This document shows positions 8,001 through 13,603 of a stretch of DNA of 13,603 nt, in pieces. The notes below the pieces were generated by a model. The model was not told the origin of the DNA. It ran no database searches and was given only the letters and a program-made list of their open reading frames with translations. Both the position numbers and the translations under genes were made by a program. Source of the DNA: Peptococcaceae bacterium (GTDB lineage Bacteria > Bacillota > Desulfitobacteriia > Desulfitobacteriales > Desulfitobacteriaceae). Within the stretch, counting starts at the first letter, position 1; the number at the start of each line of letters is the position of its first letter. Location: the NCBI GenBank assembly GCA_031289815.1, contig JAITOS010000077.1, forward strand, positions 1-13,603, given 5' to 3'.

Positions 8001-9033
8001 ATTAATTATGTCCATGTCAGAAAATGGACTGACGGTCAATTACGCTGGGCAAAAAATATTGGCCGACAAGGAAGCTTTTAATCAAGACGAGTATGATGTT
8101 TTGCTGGCGTTTGCCGAAGCGGGCGACAACTTAGCTGAATTGGGCTGGGATGTTGACAAGCCGGGTGAATGGGGCGGGATATCGTGGGGATTGTTTGACG
8201 GGGAGTACAAAGCCGTCAGGATATCCCTGGCGTATCAAAACGTGGCGGGAGATTTGGATTTAAGCGGTTTCGATGTGTTATCAGATGTGGATTTCAAAAT
8301 GTCGGGCGTTACATCGCTGGTGTTGCCCCATACCATCAGTATCATCCCTGACGGCGCGTTTTACGATTGTGAAAGTTTGGCGCGCATTACCCTTCCCGAT
8401 ACTTTGCTCTACATTGGGAGCGACGCGTTTTATAATTGCGCTCAAATGACAGACGTCGTGCTGCCGGAAGGATTGATAGCGATTGGGGATAATGCTTTCA
8501 GAAGTTGTTCTTCCCTGGTCAGCGTGGTTATCCCCGACAGCGTGACGGCCATTGGCGAAGAGGTATTTTATGACTGCCTGAGTTTAAGAAGGGCTGTCTT
8601 TAGAGGAAACGCGCCGGACGAGTTTGGCGAAGCGGTATTTGTGAATGCGGCGGACGGATTTTTGCTTTACTATTATGCTGGCAGCGAGGGCTGGGAGAGA
8701 GCGGAATGGAGCGAGTGGACGCTTAAAGCGCTGTTGCCGGGTAGGCGGGCGTATGATATTTGGCGAGCCGTCAAAGAGGATGGGGCGGTAAAAGTTTCGG
8801 TGGCAAATGTTTTGAATCACTATGGCGATGCCCCTGTTTTAATCATTGCCGTATATGATGAGCAAGGCAGGTTGATTGCCTTGAGGACGATAGGCGTAAA
8901 GGAGGAGCTTGTAGATTACTCCTTTGGCGTTGACGAGTTTGAAGACGCCAGGACGATCAAAGTCTTTTTATGGGAAGCAACGGAAACCCTCAAGCCTTTG
9001 TCGGAAGTGATTCTTATCCCGGCGCTGCCGTAG
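5011..9033 (+). CDS. Large secreted class 3 lipase-like protein with leucine-rich repeats
   Basis: This is about 1340 residues. A long basic N-region precedes a hydrophobic signal segment (LATLLCLIMVATLMTGTLA). After an N-terminal domain I do not recognise comes a class 3 lipase-type alpha/beta hydrolase (about 310-560) with GHSRGAAVANLLA (nucleophile Ser412), FKDDFVPR (likely Asp463 or 464) and a candidate histidine at 553. Three LRR blocks follow, starting near residues 655, 871 and 1027. Each opens with a cap (LGW...W.G[VI].W...L.G.L) and runs into repeats such as LDVSGNLALESLYCAGNEL. BspA-type LRR_5 repeats (about 1101-1225, IPDGAFYDCESL) come next, then a C-terminal module (about 1248-1340) shared with the preceding gene. 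An extracellular lipid or ester hydrolase with a binding surface is inferred; the substrate is unknown. ATGs at 5011, 5020 and 5029 are all possible starts. GGGAG at 5006-5010 lies 9 bases before the 5020 codon and GAGGGAG at 5013-5019 lies 9 bases before the 5029 codon, so the true start may be slightly internal. Confidence 0.88.
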   Translation: MREMNQMIERKRTKRHRGQTRLGGRVRRSLATLLCLIMVATLMTGTLAKTVAASPHMFVDILEMTTAVSNFQYWSGGNLINVPSSGFHMDATTTFRLTIDCSMYFGLGSELPGNLDLIKVGEASQALVPITFGGVAFSFNRDPSYSFNGSGGTAVIKHLNPDGTANNTKSITDEAGNQFAIAVSFYWYAGDEAVSGNRPIKRQLYLDFSLKPSNEGAFNWEIRDTSYFGLLLGGKSGSGTAHGLTGNLPSATQYLESFPYTPNTYSDELAQHSAVYSMLAYEDYGYSGDDFWTRKMYATPGFLKMKLYEDKFEQVEIYNYGNDTVANVAYVIAKKRVRQNNQDRTLVLVAIRGTGGSWGWVGNMDLAGEAYNPSSVIHESFNTAKNDVYNKLNKYLQDNLITDALVWTTGHSRGAAVANLLAHQLNTSANSRIKDVYAYTFATPGVAKVVESDSNIYNFMFKDDFVPRGFENWGYGVYGKTYKVTANNVYDIVSGFRDAMDRYVFLSNGKRKAEFNQTATNNVMSYVGGRWKSTSEYYNHYYLTAPFASLTLHGFFRDYVALAAMDRPSNVMAQLGVASAAAGNSVYGPVAYYFVAGSKAYINDTHQAFTYYAALKAGAFPTPTLTTASASMLGTDSMPFSLSAAAAPSNPDASEVIALKAFAAQDDNAQNLGWDLNDISTWDGVEWGDGTVNRVIGLDVSYKELTGTLDVSGFTALVNLDGNGNYLSAIIADGCAALESVSCAYNYASALSLAGCASLRVLNLDWNNLDSVDVSGFPALVALSCERNRLTSLDVSGNLALESLYCAGNELTDIDVTANTRLTAFGCQDNYLDVYEDAALVSSLAEIESRENGWVKYEPQKPIASIPVNADDLSQLSALALQGDNLSALGWNMTEPLNLRGVEWIKMGGEYRISRLTLDGLALTGTLEIAAMPYLIYLNCNDNTLANIVVSDCPELVYLSLNNSGVTGLGVENCPSLAVLNCGNNYLELQNNSALQELIMSMSENGLTVNYAGQKILADKEAFNQDEYDVLLAFAEAGDNLAELGWDVDKPGEWGGISWGLFDGEYKAVRISLAYQNVAGDLDLSGFDVLSDVDFKMSGVTSLVLPHTISIIPDGAFYDCESLARITLPDTLLYIGSDAFYNCAQMTDVVLPEGLIAIGDNAFRSCSSLVSVVIPDSVTAIGEEVFYDCLSLRRAVFRGNAPDEFGEAVFVNAADGFLLYYYAGSEGWERAEWSEWTLKALLPGRRAYDIWRAVKEDGAVKVSVANVLNHYGDAPVLIIAVYDEQGRLIALRTIGVKEELVDYSFGVDEFEDARTIKVFLWEATETLKPLSEVILIPALP

Positions 9034-9117
9034 GAAGTTGGGCGTTTTGATCGCTATGCAATTGCTTGAACAGGGATGTTGACAACGTGCCATCAAATAT
9101 GAACGCGTTCAACGTCT

Positions 9118-9155
9118 AAACTAATTGAGTTAGTTATAAACTAATAGAGTTAGTA
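9118..9155. promoter_or_regulatory. Two tandem operator-like palindromes
   Basis: AAACTAATTGAGTTAGTT (9118-9135) is followed exactly 20 bases later by AAACTAATAGAGTTAGTA (9138-9155). Each copy holds the dyad ACTAA-N5-TTAGT, and the junction forms another, TTAGTT-ATA-AACTAA (9130-9144). Two identical dyads two helical turns apart are typical of sites for a dimeric repressor of MarR or TetR type. No regulator gene and no convincing promoter or reading frame is adjacent, so the target is unknown. Confidence 0.45.
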
Positions 9156-9195
9156 AGTGGTTAAACCCAACCTAACAACGCCTGCCCCCCAGTTT

Positions 9196-9228
9196 CGCCC
9201 CGCGAAGCCGGAGGCGGGCGTCTTTTCT
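9196..9228 (+). terminator. Possible Rho-independent terminator of the surface-protein operon
   Basis: CGCCC (9196-9200), one bulged C, then GC pairs with GC-GGGCG (9214-9220) around a 10-base loop. TCTTTTCT follows at once. It sits 163 bases after the lipase-LRR stop codon, which is rather far, and the stem is short and bulged. Confidence 0.4.
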
Positions 9229-9294
9229 CAAAAGCCTAGCAAAAACAGACATCCAAACGCTCCTCGTTCCCCCCGCCTCAGACCCCAAAGCCAA

Positions 9295-9399
9295 GCGAAG
9301 GGTGGACGGTTCCGCGCCAAGCGAGGCATGGATGCCGAGCGCGTCCCTTTGCGCCAGGAAGGCGCAGCGGGACGACAAGCGGAACCGTCCGCCCTTCGC
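9295..9399. repeat. Long inverted repeat enclosing two hairpins (three-way-junction element)
   Basis: Arms 9295-9315 and 9379-9399 are complementary over 21 positions with a single T-G wobble at 9303; the core is GGACGGTTCCGC against GCGGAACCGTCC. Inside are two more stems. One is GGCAT-GG-ATGCC (9325-9336). The other is CGTCCC (9342-9347) with GGGACG (9369-9374), capped by TGCGCC (9350-9355) with GGCGCA (9361-9366) and an AGGAA loop. As RNA from either strand this would fold as a closed three-way junction. It could be a REP/MITE-like element or a structured RNA; I do not recognise the family. Confidence 0.7.
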
Positions 9400-9439
9400 G
9401 GCCCATTAGCAAACGACAAGCGGAACCGTCCGCCCTTCG
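9372..9439. repeat. Direct repeat of 27 bp with 41-bp period
   Basis: The 27 bases at 9372-9398 recur without change at 9413-9439 (begin ACGACAAGC, end GCCCTTCG). The shared AGCAAACGA at 9408-9416 and 9449-9457 extends the 41-bp period. The repeat contains the 3' arm of the neighbouring long inverted repeat, so the 5' arm at 9296-9315 has two equal pairing partners. Confidence 0.85.
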
Positions 9440-9555
9440 TCGCTCCCCAGCAAACGAAAGCGCACCCGCCCCCCTTTGCCGACCTCAGCAAAAGCAAGAC
9501 TTCACGTCGCCGGTTGAAGAAAACATCAAAGCAGGTTTTGCCACTGTATAAAAAC

Positions 9556-10761
9556 TCATTTTGACGCGGATAGCTCATACGACGTTTTCGTGGAAAACAC
9601 CCAGAAAGCGTTGAGCAGGAGCAGCAGGCTGGTGGAAAAAAAGACGGCGGGAATGCCGAAAGCAGCCGCGATGTGACCGCCGAGGATTGGGCCGGACAGG
9701 CTTCCCAGATTGGAAAAAGTGCTGTTATAGCCGTAAACGGCGCCGGCGGAGTGGCTGGGGACGTTTTTGCGGATCATGGTATTGATGGACGGCATGAGAC
9801 CGGCGGCGGTCAAGCCAAAGAGAAAACGCAGGAAGGTCAGCTGCCAGACGGTATGGACAAACGCCTGGGGAATGATGGTCAGCGCGGATAGAATCAGGCA
9901 GGCCCGCAAGACCTTGTGAGAGCCGATCCGGTCGGATAAACGGCCGAGAGAGGGCGCGATCAGGATGTTGGCGACCCCCGTGGCGGCGAAGACGGCCCCG
10001 GCAACCATAGAGATATGGCTGGGACGTTGCATCAGCTGTTCCACATAGATGGTCAGAATGGGCTGGATGGACATGGTCGCCAGCTGTAACATGGACGTGG
10101 TTAAAAAGATGGCGATCAGCACTTGCGGACGGGCGATGGTTTTCCATAATGGCCGGTTGCTTTGCGAAACCTCTTTTTTAGGGACGAATTCTTCATGGAT
10201 TCCCCAAAGCGTGACCAGAAAAGCTAAAAATAAACAGACGCCGGTACAAAAGAATACCGGACGCAAGCCAAGCAGATCGGACAACACGCCGCCGATCAGA
10301 GGGCCGACGAGCGCGCCGCTGACCGAGCCGGTGGAAAGGGTCGCCAGCGCCCAGCCGGTCTTTTCTTTGGGGGTTTGCGAGGCGACCATCGTGATGGCGG
10401 CGGGAACAAAGCCCATGACGCCGCCCATGAGCAGGCGCAGAAAGAGCAATTGGTAGACATCGCGGACAAAACCCATAGCGAACATCGTGACGGCCATGCC
10501 CAAGCTGGCGCGGAGCAGCATGGGTTTGCAGCCATAGCGGTCGGAGAGCTTCCCCCAGAGGGGCATGGTAAACATGCCGACAAGCGCGGGAGCGCCCAAG
10601 GTGTAGCCGGACCATTTCTCGATTTCAGGGAGGCTCTGGACGCCCAGCTGGCTGATGTAGAGCGGCAGAAAGGGGACGACCAGGTAAATCCCGATGAGGG
10701 TGGAAAAGGAGCCGATCCAGCAGATGATTAAATTGCGTTTCCATAAAGGCAAGTCGAACAT
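9556..10761 (-). CDS. MFS drug-efflux-type transporter (DHA1/MdtG-like)
   Basis: This is a 401-residue inner-membrane protein with about 12 hydrophobic segments, close to the usual length for the MdtG/multidrug DHA1 group. Motif A is clear at 70-80 (GKLSDRYGCKP) with its second-half echo at 273-283 (GRLSDRIGSHK). The antiporter motif C lies at about 145-158 (GSVSGALVGPLIGG). Proton-driven export of drugs or metabolites is inferred from these motifs; the substrate cannot be read from sequence. The ATG (10759-10761) follows directly, in the same frame, on the TAA of the decayed radical SAM gene. A weak GGACGG lies 9 bases before the ATG. The gene may depend on the promoter and ribosome traffic of that upstream remnant. 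It converges on the surface-protein operon. Confidence 0.93.
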   Translation of the reverse strand: MFDLPLWKRNLIICWIGSFSTLIGIYLVVPFLPLYISQLGVQSLPEIEKWSGYTLGAPALVGMFTMPLWGKLSDRYGCKPMLLRASLGMAVTMFAMGFVRDVYQLLFLRLLMGGVMGFVPAAITMVASQTPKEKTGWALATLSTGSVSGALVGPLIGGVLSDLLGLRPVFFCTGVCLFLAFLVTLWGIHEEFVPKKEVSQSNRPLWKTIARPQVLIAIFLTTSMLQLATMSIQPILTIYVEQLMQRPSHISMVAGAVFAATGVANILIAPSLGRLSDRIGSHKVLRACLILSALTIIPQAFVHTVWQLTFLRFLFGLTAAGLMPSINTMIRKNVPSHSAGAVYGYNSTFSNLGSLSGPILGGHIAAAFGIPAVFFSTSLLLLLNAFWVFSTKTSYELSASK

Positions 10762-11070
10762 TTATGGCAACCGTCCAGACTCAGAGCTGTAAATGCCGAC
10801 GCTCATAGCGGCCGCGATTTCGGAGAGAAGCGAAGGCTTATCCTGGCTAAGCGTGGCGCTGAAGTTGTAATAGTTTGAAGGGTGATTGGCTCGAAAAACA
10901 CAGTGGTCCAGGTCTGAATATTCGACGATGTCGGCGTAGAGCCTGGTGCGAAAGGGTTTATTCCTAAAGGAGGAGCAGAATAGACGTTGATGATAGGAAC
11001 AGCCAAGGGTAAGCTGCAGAATCAGGCTGTCAGCTTCGCTGGGAGGTCTGCAAAGGGGGGCGGTATACAT
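10762..11070 (-). pseudogene. Radical SAM protein remnant with internal deletion
   Basis: The 102-codon frame begins like a full-length radical SAM family (CRPPSEADSLILQLTLGCS...FC...KPFRTR), whose members run to roughly 300 residues. After about 45 residues it jumps to what looks like the same family's C-terminus (VFRANHPSNYYNFSATLSQDKPSLLSEI). The central barrel, some 200 residues, is therefore missing. The cluster motif, normally CxxxxCxxC in this family (CSxNxCxFC), reads CSYHQRLFC, with the middle cysteine replaced by arginine. It could not bind a 4Fe-4S cluster in the usual way. A strong ribosome binding site is kept (AAGGAGAT on the minus strand, 11077-11084), so it may still be translated and serve as leader to the MFS gene, whose ATG abuts its stop. 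Assignment rests on remembered family motifs. Confidence 0.7.
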
Positions 11071-11215
11071 ATAAAAATCTCCTTATCCGCAAAATGACGC
11101 GGTAACGATGAATCTACCCCCCTGATTATATAATATTTTGGCGGGGATGAACATGGGGCGTGTAGCGGCAAGCAAAGTCTGAAAAGTAAAATTTTAAAGT
11201 CGGCGCTTATTTGTT
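11071..11215. promoter_or_regulatory. Divergent spacer with an A+T-rich promoter-like core
   Basis: The spacer separates the minus-strand remnant/MFS pair from the plus-strand putrescine genes. ATTATATAATATT at 11125-11137 gives a minus-strand TATAAT (11125-11130) and a plus-strand TATAAT (11129-11134). Neither has a good -35 hexamer at 16-18 bases, so both are tentative. The minus-strand one is the better placed, about 55 bases before the remnant's start. Confidence 0.35.
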
Positions 11216-11347
11216 ATGAATTATGTGCAGATGAAGGTTCATATCGCATTGAATATTCAGAAGGCTTATGATTTAATGGACAGAGAGGGTCTTACGGCCA
11301 TACAATTCACTGAAATTTACCGGCGGGGAAAAAGGCAGGAGGAATGA
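11216..11347 (+). CDS. Possible 43-residue leader peptide before aguA
   Basis: An ATG-started frame of 43 codons (MNYVQMKVHIALNIQ..., ending RRGKRQEE) stops with TGA at 11345-11347, just two bases before the preferred aguA start. Its composition is protein-like (helical, charged), and the tight junction would suit translational coupling. No ribosome binding site precedes it and I recognise no family. It may be chance. Confidence 0.25.
   Translation: MNYVQMKVHIALNIQKAYDLMDREGLTAIQFTEIYRRGKRQEE
11337..11342 (+). promoter_or_regulatory. Ribosome binding site deciding the aguA start
   Basis: AGGAGG lies 7 bases before the ATG at 11350 but only 1 base before the in-frame ATG at 11344. The spacing supports 11350, which drops the first two residues (Met-Lys). 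Confidence 0.75.
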
Positions 11348-11349
11348 AG

Positions 11350-12486
11350 ATGTATCCCGCTGATTTAAGCTATCGTATGCCGCCGGAATGGGCGAGACAT
11401 GAGCGGACCTTGATCTCCTGGCCGGTTCAGGCGTCGATGTGTTATCCGGAGGATTATGCGCGAGTGTGCCGGGGTTACGCGGAAATCATCCGGGCCGTCG
11501 CGGAGTTTGAAGCGGTGACGGTACTGGTCAACTCAGCGGATATCGAGGGTGTGACGGCGCGGTTTCCGGAGCGGCGGATTGAGATTTTGCCGCTTGAACA
11601 CAACGACGCCTGGTTGCGGGATAACGGACCGACGTTTCTGATCGGCGAGGATGGGAAAAGAGCCGGGGTGAACTGGCGCTTTAACGCGTGGGGCGAGAAA
11701 TACGCGCCCTGGGATTTGGATGATCAGGTAGCGCCGCAAGTCTTGCAGTATTTTGGCTGTCGGCAATTTGACGCGCCTTTGATTTTGGAAGGCGGTTCGA
11801 TCCACGTGGACGGCGAAGGGACGCTGTTAACTACGGAAGAGTGTCTGCTCAACGTCAACCGCAACCGGGGCTTGTCCAAACGAGAGGTGGAAGCGCATTT
11901 AACCGCGTTTCTCAATATCCGGAAAGTTGTCTGGCTAAAACGAGGGCTGAGCGGCGACGAAACGGACGGGCACATTGATAATATCGCCTGTTTTGCCGCG
12001 CCGGGAAAGGTTTTGATGCAGGTGTGCGACGACCCGGAGGATGAAAACTATAGCGTGACGCAGGAAAACAGGCGTATCCTGCAAAATGAAACCGACGCGC
12101 GGGGAAGAAAGTTGGAACTGATTCCGATTCAACAGCCACCGGCGTTGTCCGAAGACGGGCGGCGGTTAACCTTGAGCTATCTCAACGCTTATTTGGTCAA
12201 TGGCGGTCTTATTTTGCCGCTCTTTGGCGGGTCAGCGGCGGCAACAGATGATCTGGCCGCGCGGGTGTTCGCCCAAACCTTTCCCGGACGGCGGCTGCGG
12301 GCGGTAGACGGTATGACGGTGATTCGCGAGGGCGGCAATGTCCATTGTCTGACACAACAAATGCCCGCTTCCGGCGATTCGGATGGGGAACGGGCGGCTA
12401 TCAACCGGGTGGAATCACGGCGCCAGGGACGGGTCGGCGCGTGGGATAACGAGGGGAGCGGGAGCGAATGGCGAGAAGCAAAGTAA
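11350..12486 (+). CDS. aguA: Agmatine deiminase
   Basis: The enzyme hydrolyses agmatine to N-carbamoylputrescine and ammonia in the cytosol, the first step of the arginine-decarboxylase route to putrescine. It belongs to the guanidine-modifying (PAD_porph-type) fold. All signature motifs are present: NDAWLRDNGPTF (85-96), EGGSIHVDGEG (147-157), ETDGHIDN with His208, and GGNVHCLTQQMP with the catalytic cysteine at 333. The core length fits the usual 350-370 residues. It ends in an odd 38-residue hydrophilic tail after QQMP, which contains the ribosome binding site of the next gene and overlaps it by 19 bases. The ATG at 11350 is preferred over 11344 by ribosome-binding-site spacing. With aguB it forms a two-gene operon. 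Confidence 0.96.
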   Translation: MYPADLSYRMPPEWARHERTLISWPVQASMCYPEDYARVCRGYAEIIRAVAEFEAVTVLVNSADIEGVTARFPERRIEILPLEHNDAWLRDNGPTFLIGEDGKRAGVNWRFNAWGEKYAPWDLDDQVAPQVLQYFGCRQFDAPLILEGGSIHVDGEGTLLTTEECLLNVNRNRGLSKREVEAHLTAFLNIRKVVWLKRGLSGDETDGHIDNIACFAAPGKVLMQVCDDPEDENYSVTQENRRILQNETDARGRKLELIPIQQPPALSEDGRRLTLSYLNAYLVNGGLILPLFGGSAAATDDLAARVFAQTFPGRRLRAVDGMTVIREGGNVHCLTQQMPASGDSDGERAAINRVESRRQGRVGAWDNEGSGSEWREAK

Positions 12487-13397
12487 CGGTAGCGGCTACG
12501 CAAATGCGCTGTACCGCCGATATCGGCGAAAATATCGCCAAAGCGGAAGCGCTGGCGCGTGAGGCGGCAGGGAGAGGAGCGCGGATCATCCTGTTGCAGG
12601 AGCTGTTTGAGACGCCGTATTTCTGTCAAAAAGAGAAAGCGGAGTATTACCGTTACGCCACCGAATTGGAAGAAAACCGAGCGGTGAAGCGCTTTCAACA
12701 GGTGGCGGCGGAGCTTCAGGCGGTGATACCCGTCAGTTTCTATGAGAAAAAGAATCAGGCTCGCTATAATACGCTGGTGATGATCGACGCCAACGGAGAG
12801 ATTTTGGGGAAATATCGCAAGAGCCATATTCCGGACGGCCCCGGATATGAAGAAAAATTTTATTTTAATCCGGGGGATACCGGCTTCCGCGTCTGGCGGA
12901 CGCGCTATGGTAGAATTGGCGCGGGAATCTGCTGGGATCAATGGTATCCGGAAGCGGCCCGGAGCATGGCGCTGATGGGGGCGGAAATCCTGCTCTATCC
13001 GACGGCGATCGGTTCGGAACCGCAAGACGGCACGCTCGATTCTAAAGATCATTGGCAGGCGTGTATGCTGGGACACGCCGCGGCGAACCTGATACCAGTC
13101 GTCGCCTCTAACCGGGTGGGGACGGAAACGGAGGAAGAATCGCGGATCACCTTCTACGGCTCCTCCTTTATTGCCGGACCTCAGGGCAATAAGGTCGCCG
13201 AAGCCGGTCGCACGGAAGAGACGGTGCTATTGGCGGAATTTGATCTGGAGCAAATAGAGCGGCAGCGCCTGGAATGGGGGATTTTTCGCGACCGAAGGCC
13301 GGAGCTGTATCAGGCGCTGACGACCGCTGACGGAGAGCTTACCGGCGCTGCCTGGCTTCAGAATGGCCGGATAGGCGTTCCGCGAGCCCCTGAGTGA
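12468..13397 (+). CDS. aguB: N-carbamoylputrescine amidase
   Basis: The enzyme hydrolyses N-carbamoylputrescine to putrescine, carbon dioxide and ammonia, completing the pathway begun by aguA. It is a nitrilase-superfamily protein of 309 residues, close to the usual length of about 290-300. The catalytic triad is intact: Glu45 (LLQELFETPYF), Lys118 (KYRKSHIPDGPGYEEKFYF) and Cys155 (GAGICWDQWYPE). The substrate-class motif YPTAIGSEP is also present. The ATG at 12468 overlaps the end of aguA by 19 bases, and GAGGGGAG at 12451-12458 lies 9 bases before it, so the two are translationally linked. The last 30 or so residues (AAWLQNGRIGVPRAPE) slightly exceed typical relatives. Confidence 0.97.
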   Translation: MARSKVTVAATQMRCTADIGENIAKAEALAREAAGRGARIILLQELFETPYFCQKEKAEYYRYATELEENRAVKRFQQVAAELQAVIPVSFYEKKNQARYNTLVMIDANGEILGKYRKSHIPDGPGYEEKFYFNPGDTGFRVWRTRYGRIGAGICWDQWYPEAARSMALMGAEILLYPTAIGSEPQDGTLDSKDHWQACMLGHAAANLIPVVASNRVGTETEEESRITFYGSSFIAGPQGNKVAEAGRTEETVLLAEFDLEQIERQRLEWGIFRDRRPELYQALTTADGELTGAAWLQNGRIGVPRAPE

Positions 13398-13462
13398 GAT
13401 CGCCGTGCCGCTGTGCCGGACAATGCCTATCCCCAAGCCGATGAAAGGTTTAATACATATGT

Positions 13463-13469
13463 GAGGGAG
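13463..13469 (+). promoter_or_regulatory. Ribosome binding site of the right-edge gene
   Basis: GAGGGAG lies 9 bases before the ATG at 13479. The nearer ATG at 13474 meets a stop after two codons, so 13479 is the start. Confidence 0.7.
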
Positions 13470-13478
13470 AAAGATGAA

Positions 13479-13603
13479 ATGCTGAAAGATTGTCAAGCCG
13501 GTGGGCGCTTTGAGGGAACGGTGCTGATTACGGAGTGGAAAGAAACGCCTTTTCGGCAGAAGCCGGGGTCGTTTTTGCTGCTTACCTGCCAGGATGTTTC
13601 CGG
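13479..13603 (+). CDS. Probable YhaM-type OB-fold/HD 3'-5' exoribonuclease (3' end cut off)
   Basis: Only 41 codons are visible: a start of the form MLKDCQAGGRFEGTVLITEW, ending FLLLTCQDVSG. This matches the opening of the OB-fold of YhaM-family proteins, where a K-D-x-x-x-G-x-x-x-x-G strand pair leads to a [L/T]xDxSG turn before an HD phosphohydrolase domain. Those proteins trim RNA, and some DNA, from the 3' end. The HD domain would lie outside the window, so the call depends on the OB start alone; another OB-fold protein is possible. It begins 81 bases after aguB on the same strand and could be read through from it. Confidence 0.5.
   Translation, partial: MLKDCQAGGRFEGTVLITEWKETPFRQKPGSFLLLTCQDVS

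Larger units (their letters stand above)
9034..9555. other. Convergent intergenic region with operator-like and structured repeats
   Basis: These 522 bases separate the lipase-LRR gene from the convergent MFS gene. Frames open here translate to low-complexity Pro/Arg-rich sequence without ribosome binding sites, so I call no gene. The left part (about 9034-9180) is A+T-richer and holds two tandem palindromes. The middle (about 9183-9460) is G+C-rich and highly structured. The last 75 bases show only a weak dyad (CTTCA/TGAAG, minus strand) that might help end MFS transcription. Confidence 0.7.

Noticed and set aside
9079..9100. TTGACA as a promoter -35 driving a transcript through the palindromes
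   Set aside because: No -10-like hexamer lies 16-18 bases downstream; the nearest A+T words are at the wrong distance.
9485..9535. Terminator for the MFS gene on the minus strand
   Set aside because: The only dyad is a 5-bp CTTCA/TGAAG stem with a 10-base loop and a broken T-run, too weak to call as a feature.
9157..9564. 135-codon plus-strand frame between the lipase-LRR and MFS genes
   Set aside because: It begins at GTG with no ribosome binding site, is Pro/Arg/Lys-rich, and consists mainly of the translated inverted and direct repeats; it also runs into the MFS 3' end.
9228..9578. 116-codon minus-strand frame over the same repeats
   Set aside because: It is the antisense of the structured repeat, has no family resemblance, and overlaps the end of the MFS gene.
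12189..13076. 295-codon minus-strand frame under aguA and aguB
   Set aside because: Antisense to two genes with intact catalytic residues; composition is typical of a shadow frame.

Overview
The window reads as chromosomal DNA of a bacterium in the Firmicutes (Bacillota), most likely an anaerobic Clostridia- or Negativicutes-type organism of moderate G+C. The reasons are secreted proteins with cohesin, dockerin, GLUG, CWB2 and BspA-type leucine-rich-repeat modules, strong AGGAGG-type ribosome binding sites, and a YhaM-like OB-fold start at the right edge. No marker fixes the genus.

Region 1 (1-9033, plus strand) is a run of four large genes for exported or surface proteins. In order they are: (i) the 3' part of a GLUG/Ig-like/chitobiase-C/cohesin/dockerin protein; (ii) a cohesin joined to a CWB2 cell-wall-binding region; (iii) a secreted two-cohesin protein; and (iv) a very large secreted class 3 lipase-like protein with leucine-rich repeats. 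Gaps are 19, 38 and about 108 bases, so they are probably co-transcribed. The first three carry both halves of a cohesin-dockerin interaction (four cohesins, one dockerin) plus a wall anchor. This looks like a compact cell-surface assembly system that uses CWB2 rather than SLH or sortase anchoring. Genes ii and iii share a nearly identical 5' half from a recent tandem duplication. Genes iii and iv share a C-terminal module.

Region 2 (9034-9555) lies between convergent genes and has no believable gene. It holds two tandem operator-like palindromes, a possible terminator, and a G+C-rich structured repeat. In that repeat a 21-bp inverted repeat encloses two hairpins, and its 3' arm is repeated 41 bp further on.

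Region 3 (9556-11070, minus strand) has a drug-efflux-type MFS transporter. Directly upstream of it is the remnant of a radical SAM gene, which joins the family's N-terminus to its C-terminus and has lost the middle cluster cysteine.

Region 4 (11071-13603, plus strand) has a divergent spacer, then agmatine deiminase (aguA) and N-carbamoylputrescine amidase (aguB) with overlapping ends. Together they make putrescine from agmatine. The start of a probable YhaM-type OB-fold/HD exoribonuclease gene runs off the right edge.
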